DNA of 64,000 nt, from NCBI GenBank assembly GCA_029531795.1, contig JAPEIS010000010.1, positions 1,488,001 through 1,552,000 on the forward strand, written 5' to 3'. Positions 12,091 to 24,653 of the stretch are shown piece after piece (the first letter of the stretch is position 1; every line of letters begins with the position of its first letter). Below the pieces are notes generated by a model. The model searched no databases and was not told the origin of the DNA. It saw only the letters and a list, made by a program, of their open reading frames with translations. Source of the stretch: Sclerotinia nivalis (taxonomy: Eukaryota; Ascomycota; Leotiomycetes; Helotiales; Sclerotiniaceae). The position numbers and the translations under genes are program-made.

Positions 12091-12125
12091 AAAATAAAAT
12101 AAAATAAAATAAAATAAAATAAAAT
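12091..12125. repeat. (AAAAT)7 pentanucleotide repeat
   Basis: Seven perfect AAAAT units in the LINE 3' region. The short open frame across it at 12022-12204 is an artefact of the repeat. Confidence 0.95.
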
Positions 12126-12649
12126 CAAAGCAATCCTTCAATCTATAAATTGTACAGAGAATCGAGGGTATATATCCTGATAGAACCTTATAGATTTGAA
12201 TCAAACTGCTAATTTCGCTGCTTTTTTTATGCTTCCCAAAAGATAAAGGATAGCTTCAAATAATAGTAACTTTGAAAGAGTTTTTTAAGTATTTTTAATT
12301 TTACAAAAGTAAAAATGAAGAGGGGATTTTCTTTTCCTATATAAATATAATATATAAGTATCTTCGTAATTGAAACAATTGTGATACACTATAAAATCGC
12401 TGTGTTGAGATTTGATTGCTAAAATATATTCTAATATCATTCGATCAAAAAAAAATATAATCGATTTGTTATTGTAGATTATAAAAAGATTATTATAATT
12501 TAATAATGTTGTAATCGTTTATAATTTAGTTCTTATTGATTTGGTATTTGTCTTAGTAATTCTTTTCAAAAAAGCAAAGGTGCAAATAGGATTGGATGGG
12601 GAGGAGAATATTGCTTTTTCCTTGACTATTATATCTATTACTTTGTTTT

Positions 12650-15600
12650 CAAGGATATCTAAGTAATCAGAGATTCATCGAATTCGAATTAAATCAGGAC
12701 GGATATATAATAAACGAGGTCTGAAAAACTAAACGATAGTTAAAATGCAGAAGTCTTCGAATATAGCTTACAAGGATTCTGTCGAATAAAAGTACAATCG
12801 CATAACGACCTCCAGATTATCCAAGAAGATCCAAAGGTCTATAGCGAATCTATTTGAGGATAATAGTATTACAGTTTGTACATCTCTTAAAACTACAGTT
12901 GCTTCAGCATCAAAGACCTCTATATTATAGCCGAATAAGAAAACCTATCGATTTATTTGTAGATTGTATTAATAAATCATTGAATCACCTTCTATAGAAC
13001 TATCCAAAGCTTCATTTTTCGAATTATCAAAGAAAATCTGCAAATCGTTTACTAGGATTGTAGATAGAAATCTTACGAAATCCTTAACTGCTTATATTTT
13101 TGAACGATCAAGAGGACTATTAATCCGGGTTTCTATAGCAATATATGATTTTTTGATTCTCCAAAAAAGGAAAACAATTGAATTAATATATTCTGCTTTT
13201 GGGAAAACTAGAATTGACCTTGAGAATCTTGATTCAATAATCCTAATTCCTTTAACCAGAATGTTTTTGATTTGAATTTGAAAAGGATGATTAAAATCAA
13301 ACCGAACGATTCGGGCAGCGAAGTTTTGTAAAATCAAATTGAATTCAATCTCAGAAAACATTAGATTTGATTCTTTGAACAGGATTACAATATTGGTTGT
13401 ACGGAATACTAAAAGGATTGCTCGAACACTGATCAATACGATCTTGTTTAAAAGTTTCAAACATCCCTCTACTTAATTCGATATTGTAGAATATAAACTA
13501 CGTTTTCTAATTCGATCAAACCATCAGGTTTCGACTGCAAAATAGTACTTTTTGAGAATACAGACTATTGCTACTCGTTGAAACAAGATTAAAGGGATAT
13601 CTCGAGTAATCTTTCCAAACGAACATAGAGCGTTTGCAATTGTAAGAACTTTAGTCGACAATATCTGAATATAAGATTTGAAATCAAACTCTCTATCGAA
13701 ATAAACCTTTAATCATCTTAATAACTCTAGTTTTTCCGTAATAGAAAGACTTTCTGTATAAATACCAAGATTTTCAATATTTCTTTTAAAACCTTTGAAA
13801 AAATGGATTAGTTCAGATTTCTTCAGATCAAAAATAATGCCTTCTGATTTCCCTCAATTCAAAACTTCCAGCATTTCTGATTGTAATTGATTACAATTCG
13901 ATTGTAAACTTGAAAAGAATACTATTAAAACAATATCATCTATATATCCAAATTTTCGGATAGGATTGCCTAACCAAAACAAAGGGGCTATATAAAGTAT
14001 AAAAAGAATGGACGAAATTGGGGAGCTTTATAACAAACTATACTCAATACTAATACTGGGCTCTATTTCGCTGTCAAGCCGAATACAAACTGATCGATTT
14101 ATCGAGAACGATTATATCCATCGAACTAGATTATTAAACCATCCTTGTTCTTTGAATCGACGGACTAGATATCCTGGGAGAACAATATCAAAAGCACCTT
14201 TGATATCCATAATTAGTAATGTAGCTTTAGAGTCTGAATTCAAGACCATTTCTATATTATGTATAAAGCAGATTGTAAGATTGATAGAAGATCGATAAAT
14301 GATCGAAAGGGAAGCACTCCAAATTGTTGTTTAGCTAATACTTTAAGGGTTATAGCAATTCAAGATATCTTTTTAATGATCAAATGTTCGAGATCTTTTT
14401 TTAATACCGAAAGTAGGACTATTAATCTGTAGGATCTGGGATTCGTATAATCTGATTTATTCGGTTTTGGAATGATAACTATAATTGCTGATCGAAAGCA
14501 TTTAGGGTGATGGTTTATTTCAAGACATTTTTGGAAGAATTGTAGAATGTTAAATTCAATTTGTGGTTATACTAGCTATAGTATTTTGATTGGGATCTCG
14601 TTTATATCAGGAACTATGTTATCTATATAGAGGATAGCAGTTTATATATCTTGTATTGTAGTTTCCAGGAATGAAATAAAACAAATAAAGATTATAAAGA
14701 AATCGAAAAGGATATCGCCGATTTTAATTGTATTAATCAATAGATTATTAATAAGTAGATCTCTTTTAACTTGAATTATTGTAACAAAAGAATAATTTAA
14801 AGGATCTGTTAAAGGAGGAGTTCGATATATTCCAATTGATTGATATCATTTTGTCATTTTAAAGATATCTTTTATTTTCTTAACTGAATCAAACTTAGAG
14901 AATCAGAATTCTTTTTTCGTTTTCTTGACAATCTTTCGAAGATTCTGTTTGGATTCTGGAAAGTTATTCGTCCGGTTTTCCTGAACAGCCATTCGACAGA
15001 CCTCATTCCACTATAGTTGATCTGTATTTCGGCCGAGTGATCTTTGAGCTGATTCTATATATACTAATTATATCGATTGAATAATATTCAAAGTTAGATT
15101 ATCGAGATCAAAAGTTGTAGATAAGATTTGAAGATCTAGATTCGCTAGATTTTCTGATAATAGATTTAAGAAGAGTTTTCTATTAAATATATCAATTCGT
15201 AATCTTCGAATTGGATCCTGAAATCTTGTATTCCAATTTAAAGTTGTCAATAAGGATTTATGATCAAAAGTTGTATCAAAATAAGAAGCTAGTATTGTAT
15301 TAGTTGTATATAGTTTTAATAGAAATACAAGATCGAGAACCCTACCCAAATCATAAGTAGTTTCATCGATTGTGGAAAGAAGATTGAAAGAATGATCATC
15401 TAATCAATTTATAAAAAGTTCTGTAAAGCTTGAGTTTTTATAACAAAGAGGATTCCATCTTGAATAATGTAGATTTAAATCATTTATAAAAAGTATGGAA
15501 TTAAAAAAAGAAAAAAATAAATTAAATAAATCTTTTATCGTTTAGCTTTCATCTTGATTGCTTTTGGAAGTATTATATATATTGATAATTGTAAAGGTAG

Positions 15601-15900
15601 AATTAGTAATAAATTGAAAATATAAAAATAATAAGTTTCGAAAAGAGATAGGCCGGAACTGGCTAATTCAAATACTTGCTTTTTTGCGAATATAGATCAT
15701 TACTTGAAGATGGGTTTTTTAATTATCAAATGATATGAAAGTTTTGTATATCGAATGGGATTTCGTAATTCGGTATAAGATATTTGAGAATATATAAAAT
15801 TCTTGAATCAGAATTATATCAATACAAGAATCATTAATTAAGAAAAATGCTAATTCATAAAAACTAGTATCTTTAGTTATATTAGCTTATAAGATAGTTA
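12650..15900 (-). pseudogene. LINE ORF2: endonuclease, reverse transcriptase, RNase H
   Basis: Endonuclease (APE type), minus strand: INDLNLHYSRWNPL, the DFN/H block, near 15460-15500, and FDHKSLLTTLNWN, the SDH block, near 15230-15270. RT: MDIKGAFDIV, the A motif, at about 14190-14222, and YIDD at about 13936-13947 with both aspartates kept. The open piece 13092-13460 holds the region after the RT (VRAILLVFRTTNIVILFKES, NFAARIVRFDFNHPFQIQ), typical of Tad1-type proteins. RNase H: FFDNSKNEALD, IEVFDAEA and FLDNLEV at about 12860-13045, carrying the Asp, Glu and Asp positions. ORF2 nicks the target and copies the RNA. It is inactive here because of several stops. Confidence 0.82.
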
Positions 15901-15989
15901 AGGGTTTTGAAATTGTTCTAGGATTATTCATTGAATAAAATCGAAAGAAAGGTAGATTCTAATATAATGAAATAATTAGAATGATTAAA

Positions 15990-17385
15990 GGAAGGTGGAG
16001 CTAACAAAAATAATGTCGGGGTAGTTCGGATTAGAGTTGAAAGGGCAATAGGTTCTTCCATTAAGGAATCAACTTTTGAAGCTTTAGAGCACTTTGTATT
16101 GATACAAGTTCTAATTTTAGCTGCTTTTGATATTTTCTGAATAGCTTGCTTTTCTATTTTGGATTTGGGGCCTTTAATTGTAAGACAAAAAAAGCAATCA
16201 AGATTATTTACTAAATGAAGTCCTTTATAATATAAGTATCTTGTTGAGCAATTATAAATTGTATTATATCTAATAAAATGATTCTTTTCGATATAATTGA
16301 TTGTGCCGTAGATTCAGCATCTTTCCAGACAAAAGCAAACTTGAGTATTGTACTATTGAAAACATCAAATGCATTGGATTATCTTGGGTTTGAAAACGAT
16401 TCGAGAAGTATTAATTGTGATTCCTAGAATTCGAAGGTTCTTAAAAAAGACTATATATTGCGAAGCTGGGAAGCTCAAGAATCAGATAGAATTATACAAT
16501 CCGGATTCTTTGCTTTGTATAGATTCGATTGCTTGAATCGCTTGTTGTCCTGTATTATCGTTGATGACGTCAAATATGGTTTCCGATTCGATTAGAACGA
16601 TGATCAATTATTGTGAATCTCCCAGAGTTGTGATAATTTGTGGAATGTAGTTCAATTGATAGATAATCCATAATTGTTGTCATTCGATTTTGTAGATTTC
16701 GAATACTTTTTCGATTATATTTGAAAGATTTTCCAAAACTATTAAATCCTCTAGAGAATTCATATATAATACAAACCCAGTATTTATTGATTGAACTTCT
16801 TTTAAAAGTTTCGCATTATTTCCTAATTATCCTTTCAATACATTAAGAACAGCGAAAAAACCAGCTTTTCGGACTGAATGATCGAATCCGATACAAACAA
16901 AGAGGTGAGTATTGGTTTTGTTCGAGGTTTTGGGTTGAGCTTTGGATTGGCCCTCAACTTTTGAAATTATAAATTGTATAATTAATAAAGGAATTGTAGT
17001 TTTCTAAGTATAAATAGAATCCTTAAGATATTGAATTATAAAGGTTTTTGCTTTTTGTTGAATAGGTTTGAAATCTAATTAAACGGGAAGAGCAACAAAA
17101 AGCTTGTTAACTCAAAAAGGATAAAATCCATTGATATATATATCGAAATATTTGTTTACAATAAAAAAGATATCAATGCAAAATGCAATCAAAGGCTTAC
17201 GAAATCGGGCAAAAAAGACTCGAACTACTTCAGTATTCAAATATTCGTCCTATAATAAAGCAATGGGATTAAGGATCTATTGACCTTTACTTGCTCTATT
17301 AATAACAACATTGATTGTATTAATCAAAGATTAAAAAAGAAAAGGGATCGGAGGGGCAAAAGACATAGTAGCGGAAACGCATCCG
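15990..17385 (-). pseudogene. LINE ORF1 (Gag-like RNA-binding protein)
   Basis: A possible minus-strand start reads MSFAPPIPFLF near 17370. Further on, GFDHSVRKAGFFAVLNVLKG (about 16835-16895) and a Cys-containing stretch with LDCFFCLTIKG near 16180-16220 fit the ORF1 of Tad1-type LINEs, which ends in a knuckle region. Many stops. The assignment rests mainly on its position upstream of the endonuclease and on the general pattern. Confidence 0.5.
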
Positions 17386-17608
17386 TACAACACCTGCCAA
17401 AACTGAAAAGTTTCGTTTTTAAATCCTATAGATAATAAAAACGATCGATTGATCAATAAAACGCGATAATAAACGCGTTTTTCGAAAAATTCAATTCCTC
17501 TAGAAGGGAAGGCAAAGCCTTCTTCTTATATTTAACTACGAAGGATCATGTGACCTAATGCCTATGAACTAGTTACGTATGTGGCCCTAGCAATCCAACT
17601 TTCTCACA

Positions 17609-18206
17609 GTAGTTTTCGATACAGAACAAAAGAAATTGTTATATATAGTTTCTCCTTTAAAAGAAACAATTCGATAAGAAAAACGAAAAGATATAAAAGA
17701 AATTATAGATGATATATCGGAATTTATTATTGTAGATGTATTTCTAAAGAAACTCGATAGTTTTTATATTTCAATTGATATTGAATATAAGACAGTAATC
17801 AAATTCGATAAACTCAAAATGAACGAAAAAACTCCGTTTCTTTTTTTTATTCACAATTGGAATATTTAAATATATTTAGTAGAAAGACTCCCCGAGAAAT
17901 AATCCTTGTAATGAAACAAAAAGTTATTGATGAATTGAAGGTATTAATAAAATGCAATTTAAACTTTTGCGAATTTATTAATACTAAAAGATAAAAAAAG
18001 AAGTTTCAAATATGGAATCAAAACTATCGGGATAATGAATATTACAATACAAACTCTTCGAAATCTAATTCAATTTATACTCAACGATAAGTATTATCAG
18101 TATCTCATATTCAAAATGACTCTATAAACCTCGATACAATCAGAATCCCGAAACAAATACAAAGAGAGTATAAATACTTTTATAATCTATACTAATAAAC
18201 ACAACG
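17609..18206 (+). pseudogene. Gypsy-A1 gag, third piece
   Basis: It is collinear with 19438-20030 of Gypsy-A2: the block agttttcgatacag, then a region reading FSRKTPREI... in one frame. It ends near 18192 (ataatctatac). The remaining 14 bp before the A2 LTR (taataaacacaacg) match neither A nor any other copy I can place. Confidence 0.6.
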
Positions 18207-18352
18207 TGTCACAGGTTCGTAACCCGTTCCTAGCTAGTCTGTATAGCTGCCTAAAGCATCCATCCTCTATATAATCGGCGCTCTTCCTAGCACCTTCTTT
18301 CTTCTTCGTAGAATATTATCATATCTTAAAGTATTCTATTATTATTATGATA
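18207..18352 (+). repeat. Gypsy-A2 5' LTR (146 bp)
   Basis: It runs TGTCACAGGTTCG to ATTATTATGATA. The outer start is well kept and the inner end is mutated relative to the 3' LTR. Confidence 0.9.
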
Positions 18353-18478
18353 ATATATTCTACCTTCTATAAAGATTCTATTGTTGAATAGGAAAGACAG
18401 TCTAGTTTTGCTAAATAATCAATTTCACGAAATACTCGGAAACTTCGATTATCAATATATCGATAAACAATAAATAAC

Positions 18479-20585
18479 GTTTTAATTCGATTCCAATTTA
18501 GATCTAGATCCAGATCTAGATTCAGATCCAAATTCAGATTTAGACCTGTGACGATCCTGTTATTCTATTATGCCATAAATGCCTTAGGCCATTCTTTCGG
18601 CTTTTGGTCCCCTCCGAAGGGACCAAAATGCCTCAGGTTATTATTTCATTTATTTCATCCTGTATTCGCTTAGGGCTTTGGTCCCCTCCGAGGGGACCAT
18701 AAAAGGCTCAACTCTATTGTATTTGGTACGGTAGTTTGTTATTCTCTAGTATAGATTAATTGATTCATTCTATCATGCCTTGAATTAAGACCATCGTCAC
18801 AAGACCTAGATCTCGATTTAATTAATACTACATTGTTATATATTCGAAATCAAAGATCCTATAATTATACTTCAGTTTTTAAGACTATTTTAAATAATCT
18901 ATCATTATATCGGATATTACTCAATCAATCCTACTAGAACTATCGATATCCTCAATCCGATCAAAAACAATGTTCGAACTTCGAAAGCATATTAAATCTG
19001 TTTTCTTTAATTATCAATAGTTTGTACATAAGCTCTTCAATATTGAAGATGGAGATCTTAAAGATCCAATCTCTGTTTCTGATATATTTACCAATATATA
19101 GAACCCTGAAATTGTTGTATATATACAACATTTATTCAATTTCACAAAACGAACGTTAACTTAAATAAAACAATACCGATAAGAAATATATATATTATAA
19201 GAAGATCTGCAATTAAACAATACAACTAATATGAGATTAATGATTTAGAACTCTGCTTTTCGGAAACAATTTGATTAATTATTTATCAGCGCAAACTCTA
19301 CTGTATCAATCTATCGACTACAATAAACTACAAAGAATCCTAAACCATTCAAAGATGAAAAAATATATTTTTTGATTCGACAAAGCAAATACAAAAATTG
19401 GAAGATGGATTTATATATCTATTGAAAAAGTGATCCTATAGTTTTCGATACAGAAAAAAAGAAATTGTTATATATGGTTTCGTTTTTGGAAAGAACAATT
19501 CGATAAGAAAAACAAAGGATATTGAAGGAATCATAGATAATATATCGGAATTTATTATTGCGGATACATTCCTGAAGAAACTCGATGATCTTTATATTTC
19601 AATTGATATTGAATGTGAGACAGCAATCAAATTCGACAAACTCAAAATGGGCGAAAAAACCCTATTTCTCTTTTTTTATTTACAATTGGAATATTTGAGT
19701 ACATTTAGTAGAAAGACTCCCCGAGAAATAGTTCTTGTAATAAAACAAAAAGTTATTGACAAATTGAAGGTATTGATAAAAAACGATTCAAATTTTTGCA
19801 AATTTATTAATATTAAAGGATAAAGAAAGAAATTCTAAGTATGAAATCAAAACTATCGGGATAACGAATATTATAATACAAATTCCTCGAAATCTAGTTC
19901 AATTTATACTCAACAATAAGTATTACCAATATCTTATATTCAAGATGACCTTGTAGACTTCGATACAATCAGAACTTTAAAACAAATACAAAGAGAATAT
20001 AAATACCTTTATAATCTATATCATTTTTGTAAACAATCTAAGCATCGAATTATAGATTGTAAAATAAAGAAACAAGCCGATATTATAAAAAATGTAAACA
20101 GATACAAAGGTATTTTTTGTAAAAGTAATTATTTGAAAAATAATCATCAACTATATTAAAATCAACAATACCATTCGAGTAATTCAATCAATCGAAATGG
20201 CTATCAATGAAAAGGATATCAAGCATAATCTTAAGCTCAATAATACCGCCCCTTTAATCCAATTGATCGTAGAAATTTCCAACAAGGTAATTATCAAAAT
20301 TACAATAATCACTAACAATAATACTTTAATACATTCACTAGATTCATTGAAAAAGAAACATTAGCATTATCAAAAAGTATATCAAATATACCTCCTCGCA
20401 ATACAATATCACCGTTATCTATATCTATTCAAAAACACTCGGGAAAAGTTTAACCTTTATAACAAATCATTCGCAAAGATTATCAAAGGATACAGAATAA
20501 ATATAACAAACAATAATTAATAAAAAACCTTTACAACTCAATTCTATAAATAGCAAATCTTTATTTGTTCAAACTATTATATTCT
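18479..20585 (+). pseudogene. Gypsy-A2 gag
   Basis: This is the Gag region with the hexanucleotide Asp/Ser repeat at 18495-18546 and 18802-18820, interrupted by the solo LTR. ACG stands where A1 has ATG. The middle (19440-20000) corresponds to the capsid part and the end (20000-20100) should hold a zinc knuckle, which I cannot read with confidence. It is riddled with stops and no open piece exceeds 60 codons. Confidence 0.6.
18547..18801 (+). repeat. Solo LTR of Gypsy-C family (255 bp)
   Basis: It runs TGTGACGATCCTG to ACCATCGTCACA, with perfect TSD AGACC (18542-18546, 18802-18806). It lies inside the Asp/Ser-repeat part of A2 gag. It matches the LTR of Gypsy-C at 34441-34684 but keeps GC-rich blocks (ggtcccctccgaagggacc) that have decayed there. 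Confidence 0.92.
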
Positions 20586-20589
20586 CAAT

Positions 20590-23500
20590 ACACTCTTTTC
20601 CCTTTAATATAATCAATTTGATTGATAGCGGATATTCAGAAAAAACATTCGTTGATTGTTTTTTCGTTGATCGAAACAATATCCCAATTCGACTCTTACT
20701 ATATCGTTGCGAACTCCATTTGGTAAATAGAAATATTACAGATATCATTATTGATTATTTTGTAATGAATATAACAATAGAACAATATAAAGAAATATAA
20801 TTATTTTTCGTTACAAAACTTTCCAAAGAAACTCTAATTATTTTCGGATTATTATAATTATAATATTATAATCCATATATAAATTGATAGGATATAACTT
20901 TCTTTTTCAACTTTTAATATTGTATAATATATTGTTATTCTTACAATATATTCGATTTAATACAAATACTAATAATTCTTTCGTTAATATATATAGATCA
21001 AATATACAAAAATAGTATATCTACAAAACCATTTATCGATAAAGTCCTTGATATATTACCTTCAATTAAAACTTTCCTTTCTAACACAAAAAAGAATCCT
21101 TTCCGATATTTATCATCATTTATCAAAGATGAAAACAAAGATAACAAAACATATACTCAAAATTTTAAGATGATCTTAAAAAAGTTATCGGAGCAAGATT
21201 ATAATGAATTAGTTTCTACAAACGAAAGTTATGAATCGATAAAAAACTCTGGAATCGATTTGCAAATCGATAAGACCTTGATATCTAGTATAAATCATTA
21301 TTATACAAAAGTTTACAATAAAAAGGTATCATCTCAAATATAAATGATATCGAATCGATATTCTATTTAGTATAAGTCTATACAAAAAATCATTGGACAA
21401 TATCGATCGAAATCAATATCAAAGAATGAACCTTTATTATTATTATTAATCCCAATCCCAAAAAAGCAGATCAAGATCACTTTCAATACAAGATTAGATT
21501 TAGATAATATCCGTTGATTACAAACTATTAGTTTTATATTTTTTTATCAATAGAATAAAATAACAATGATCTCAATTTTTCAGGAATAAGATTTCAAGGC
21601 TATACTATATAGAAAAGGCAATATCATCAATATATTAATCAAAGTATCTTCGAAGCTTTACGATTTTGTTTACTATTGTTATTAATCAAAACATTTTCGA
21701 AAAATAATAAAGATAAATATCGAGAAATTCCTCAATAGCAAATCACTATTTAGCAATAACAAAATCAGGGAAAAACTCTCTTTGTAGCTTCAAAACAAAT
21801 TATTTGTTTTCTTATCTCATTATACAGATATACTTCCTTCATATTGAACATAGGATCACAAGATAGAATTAATATTTGGAAAAGAATCTTCATATTTCAA
21901 AAATCGTTCTTTGTCCTTTCTCGAATTAGAGATAATTCGAAAATAAATCGACGACAATTTTGTTAAAAGTTTTATTCGGGAATCAAGATTACGAAGTACA
22001 ACTCTATTACTTCTAATAGCCAAATCTAATAGAGGGGTTTGTATCTATTAGGATTATTGTAGTTTGAATAATATTATTATTAAGAACTAATATCCTTTAT
22101 TAATTATTCAAGAAACTCTGAATACTCTTTGTAATACAAAAATCTATACCAAATTAGATATTATTACTGTTTTCAATAAATTTCGTATTGCAAAGAATAA
22201 CGAATAGAAAACTGCTTTTATTATTCGATTTGGATTATTCGAATCACTAATTATATCTTTTGATCTTTTCAATATACCAATATCATTTCAATACTACATT
22301 AATCATATTTTGTTTAACGAATTGGATAAATACTGTATTGTATACCTCGATAACGTTTTTATATACTTCGAAAATAAAAATCAATATCGAGAATATATTT
22401 GCAATATAATCCAGAAACTATAAGATACTAGCTTACAAATCGATATTAATAAATACGAATTCGAAACAATTTCTACGAAATATTTAGACTTTATAATCAC
22501 AACCGAAGGTATAAAAATGAATCAAGATAAAATATTAGCTATTACCTTTTGGACATAATCAGCGTTTGTTAAAGATTTATAACGATTCATCAACTTCGCG
22601 AATTTTTATTATCGATTTATAAAAGACTTTTCAAAGATCTATCATTCTTTAAATAACCTTTTGCAAAAAGGAATAAATTGACAATGAAAGAACAATTATA
22701 TAGTAATATTCGAAAATCTAAAAAAAGCATTTACAACAATTCCAATACTTGCCTATTTTAATTACAATAGAAAAACTGTATTGAAAACAAATGCTTCGAA
22801 TTGAACTTCAGAAGAAATACTTTTTCAATATAATGATAACAACATTTTACAATCAATAATATATTTTTCTTCGAAACATTCGATTGTTGAATATAATTAC
22901 AAGATTTACAATAAAGAATTATTAGCTATTATTAAATCAATAAAAGAATGACGACTGGAATTACAAGGATTTCAATAAGAATTCGAAATCTTGATCAATC
23001 ATAAGAATCTGGAATACTTTACAACGACGAAAGTATTAAATCAATATCAAATATAATAATCAAAATTCCTATCTCAATACAACTTCCGAATTGTTTATCG
23101 ATCAGAAACTAAAGCAATTCGATTAGATACTTTGAATCGCCGACGGAAGAATCGATCTGATAGCTTTGATCCCAACAATAAACATTTAAAAAACCGGAAG
23201 TGTATTGTTTTATCTATTAATAGATTCGATATAGATTTATACAAAAAACTTACAAACGATTTCTTATTAGCTACAACAAATTAGATAATATTATTTGAAG
23301 ACAAACCCATCAACAAATTCATTAATACAATATACAATAGATCAAATATAGCTAAGCAATTAATATTAGCAATCGAAAACCCCTTTACAATCAAATAATT
23401 AAAAGAATTCAGGAAAACCTTACGAATAGTTATACAGGATTACTATATTTACAATAATAAGATCTATTATTATAAAAAACTATAGATTCCATCTGATAAT

Positions 23501-24187
23501 GAACTGAAGATACAAATTTTATACAAAATATATTTGTCAGATCCCGCTGGCCACTCTAATCATACAAAGACTATTGATTTGATCTCCAGAAGCTACTGAT
23601 GGCTATAGATATATCAAGAAATAGATACTTATATTCAAGCTTATAAACTCTATATTCGAACAAAATCCCTAAAATCATCCTCCTTAAGATTCCTGAAACC
23701 ATTGCCTATTCCTTTCCAATTATAATCAAATATTTCAATCAATTATATTACACTTTTACCAGATTATAAACACTACAATTCAATATATAAATATATATTA
23801 GTAATTGTTTATAGATTGACAAAAATAAAATACTTTATAAATACAAGATCTCTAACAATAAAAGAATTGATTAATACTTTCATCAATTATATTTATATAT
23901 TACATAATCTCCCAAAAAATGTCATTTCAGATCGAGGAACACAATTTGTATCGGAATTCTGGATACAGCTTTTTGAACGATTAAAAGTAGTTTTTAAACA
24001 CAATTCAATATTTCACCTACAGATAAACAATTAAATGGAATAAATCAATTCAATTCTAGAATAGTATTTGTATATATTTATAAACTTTCATTAAAATAAT
24101 TAAATAGAATAATTATCACTAACAAAATTTGCTTTAAACAATTTAATTTCTAAAACAACAGATTGTTCACCGTTCTTTGCGAATTAT
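20590..24187 (+). pseudogene. Gypsy-A2 pol: protease, RT, RNase H, integrase (first part)
   Basis: Protease: INLIDSGYSEKTF at 20606-20645 keeps the DSG triad. RT: the LIVAKSNRG...Y.DY region near 22010-22050, TKLDIITVFNKFRI, FGLFESLI, then YLDN at 22343-22354 where YLDD is expected. RNase H: NYNRKTVLKTNASN near 22757-22800 (Asp of TDAS now Asn), YFSSKHSIVEYNYKIYNKEL and [11 protein letters not shown]. Integrase: SDPAGHSNHTKTIDLI (HHCC part), then the core with VISDRGTQFVSEFW at 23919-23960. Gypsy-B is inserted after FFANYSF, and the frame resumes at 31094. Stops throughout. Confidence 0.82.
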
Positions 24188-24192
24188 AGTTT

Positions 24193-24355
24193 TGTTACGG
24201 GTTCATCTCTCTTCACCTGTATGTGATCATGTGTGCCTTAGGTATACATGCATACACTCACTTCTATATAGTCAGGTCACCTTCTTGACCTTCTTCTCCT
24301 TTTCGTAGTACAACAATAGATCAAACCTACACATACCTTTTCCCTTACCATGATA
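24193..24355 (+). repeat. Gypsy-B 5' LTR (163 bp)
   Basis: It runs TGTTACGGGTTCATC to CTTACCATGATA. Its outer part keeps gtgatcatgtgtgcc, where the 3' LTR has gtgattatatatgcc. Confidence 0.93.
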
Positions 24356-24424
24356 GTTTGTACTACCCTTTCAAAAGCTCCGTCACTTTACGAAGTGATC
24401 TAGCCTTACCAAATCATTTACAGG

Positions 24425-24620
24425 CTTCTGTATTTGTTTTCGATTGCTTTCGTATTGTCGTAACTCGCCTGTTTTTGTGCAATCGTGTTTCTTATCTGCT
24501 TTTGTACAGCTTCTGATCCCTGATTGTTTTTGTACGATCATATTTATTCACAGACTTCTGTATCTGTTTTTGATTGTTTTTGTGCAATCGCAAATTCCCT
24601 ATCAATTACTTTGTGCAATT
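24425..24620 (+). repeat. Degenerate repeats in the Gypsy-B leader
   Basis: The leader contains several copies of a motif like gtttttgtgcaatcg (near 24470, 24525 and 24580), separated by ctgtatctgttttt-like spacers. It gives the frame 24444-24710 a low-complexity, Leu/Phe-rich translation that is probably not a protein. Confidence 0.6.
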
Positions 24621-24653
24621 GTAATTCTTTTTATAATAGCTTTCGGTTCTATA

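Larger units (their letters stand above)
11703..17498 (-). mobile_element. Tad1-like LINE (about 5.8 kb) inserted in element S1
   Basis: This is a non-LTR retrotransposon on the minus strand. It is flanked by a 13-bp target duplication, tctagaagggaag, at 11690-11702 and 17499-17511. In S2 the same motif occurs once, which proves the insertion. Order on the minus strand: ORF1 (about 17385-15990), endonuclease (about 15900-15050), RT (about 14900-13600), C-terminal region and RNase H (about 13460-12650), then a 3' tail to 11703. A LINE encoding RNase H, with this C-terminal region, fits the fungal Tad1 clade. All frames carry stops. Confidence 0.88.
11512..17608. mobile_element. Element S1 (about 288 bp), split by a LINE
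   Basis: The two halves are 11512-11702 and 17499-17608 (13 bp shared as the LINE TSD). Joined, they match S2 at 56213-56500 with only a few differences. Ends are TGTGAAAG and CTTTCTCACA, imperfect inverted repeats. The TSD is 4 bp, GTAG (11508-11511, 17609-17612). The empty site is visible in Gypsy-A2 near 19438 (cctatagttttcg). No coding capacity. It could be a solo LTR (TG...CA ends) or a short non-autonomous DNA transposon. It is GC-rich compared with its host, hence young or spared by RIP. Confidence 0.8.
4057..18206 (+). mobile_element. Gypsy-A1: 5' LTR and gag only, split by two insertions
   Basis: This is the first copy of family A. Pieces in order are 4057-4811, 11292-11511 and 17613-18206. 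Together they are collinear with 18207-20030 of Gypsy-A2, minus the solo LTR there. The gaps are filled by Copia-E1 (TSD ATAAT/GTAAT) and by element S1 with its LINE (TSD GTAG). A1 stops near 18192, at the point matching about 20023 of A2. A further 14 bp that I cannot assign precede the A2 LTR. No pol and no 3' LTR of A1 are found, so A1 is truncated. Confidence 0.8.

Noticed and set aside
12022..12204. Minus-strand ORF of 60 codons
   Set aside because: Built on the AAAAT repeat. Low complexity.
14008..14298. Plus-strand ORF of 96 codons
   Set aside because: Shadow of the LINE RT, whose MDIKGAFD motif is on the minus strand here.
4327..18206. Reading Gypsy-A1 and A2 as LTRs of one 14-kb element
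   Set aside because: A1 and A2 each carry their own copy of the same gag region, so they are two copies. The block between is explained by Copia-E1 and S1/LINE.
24444..24650. Leu/Phe-rich ORF suggesting a membrane protein
   Set aside because: Comes from degenerate leader repeats of Gypsy-B. The gag frame starts only near 24654.
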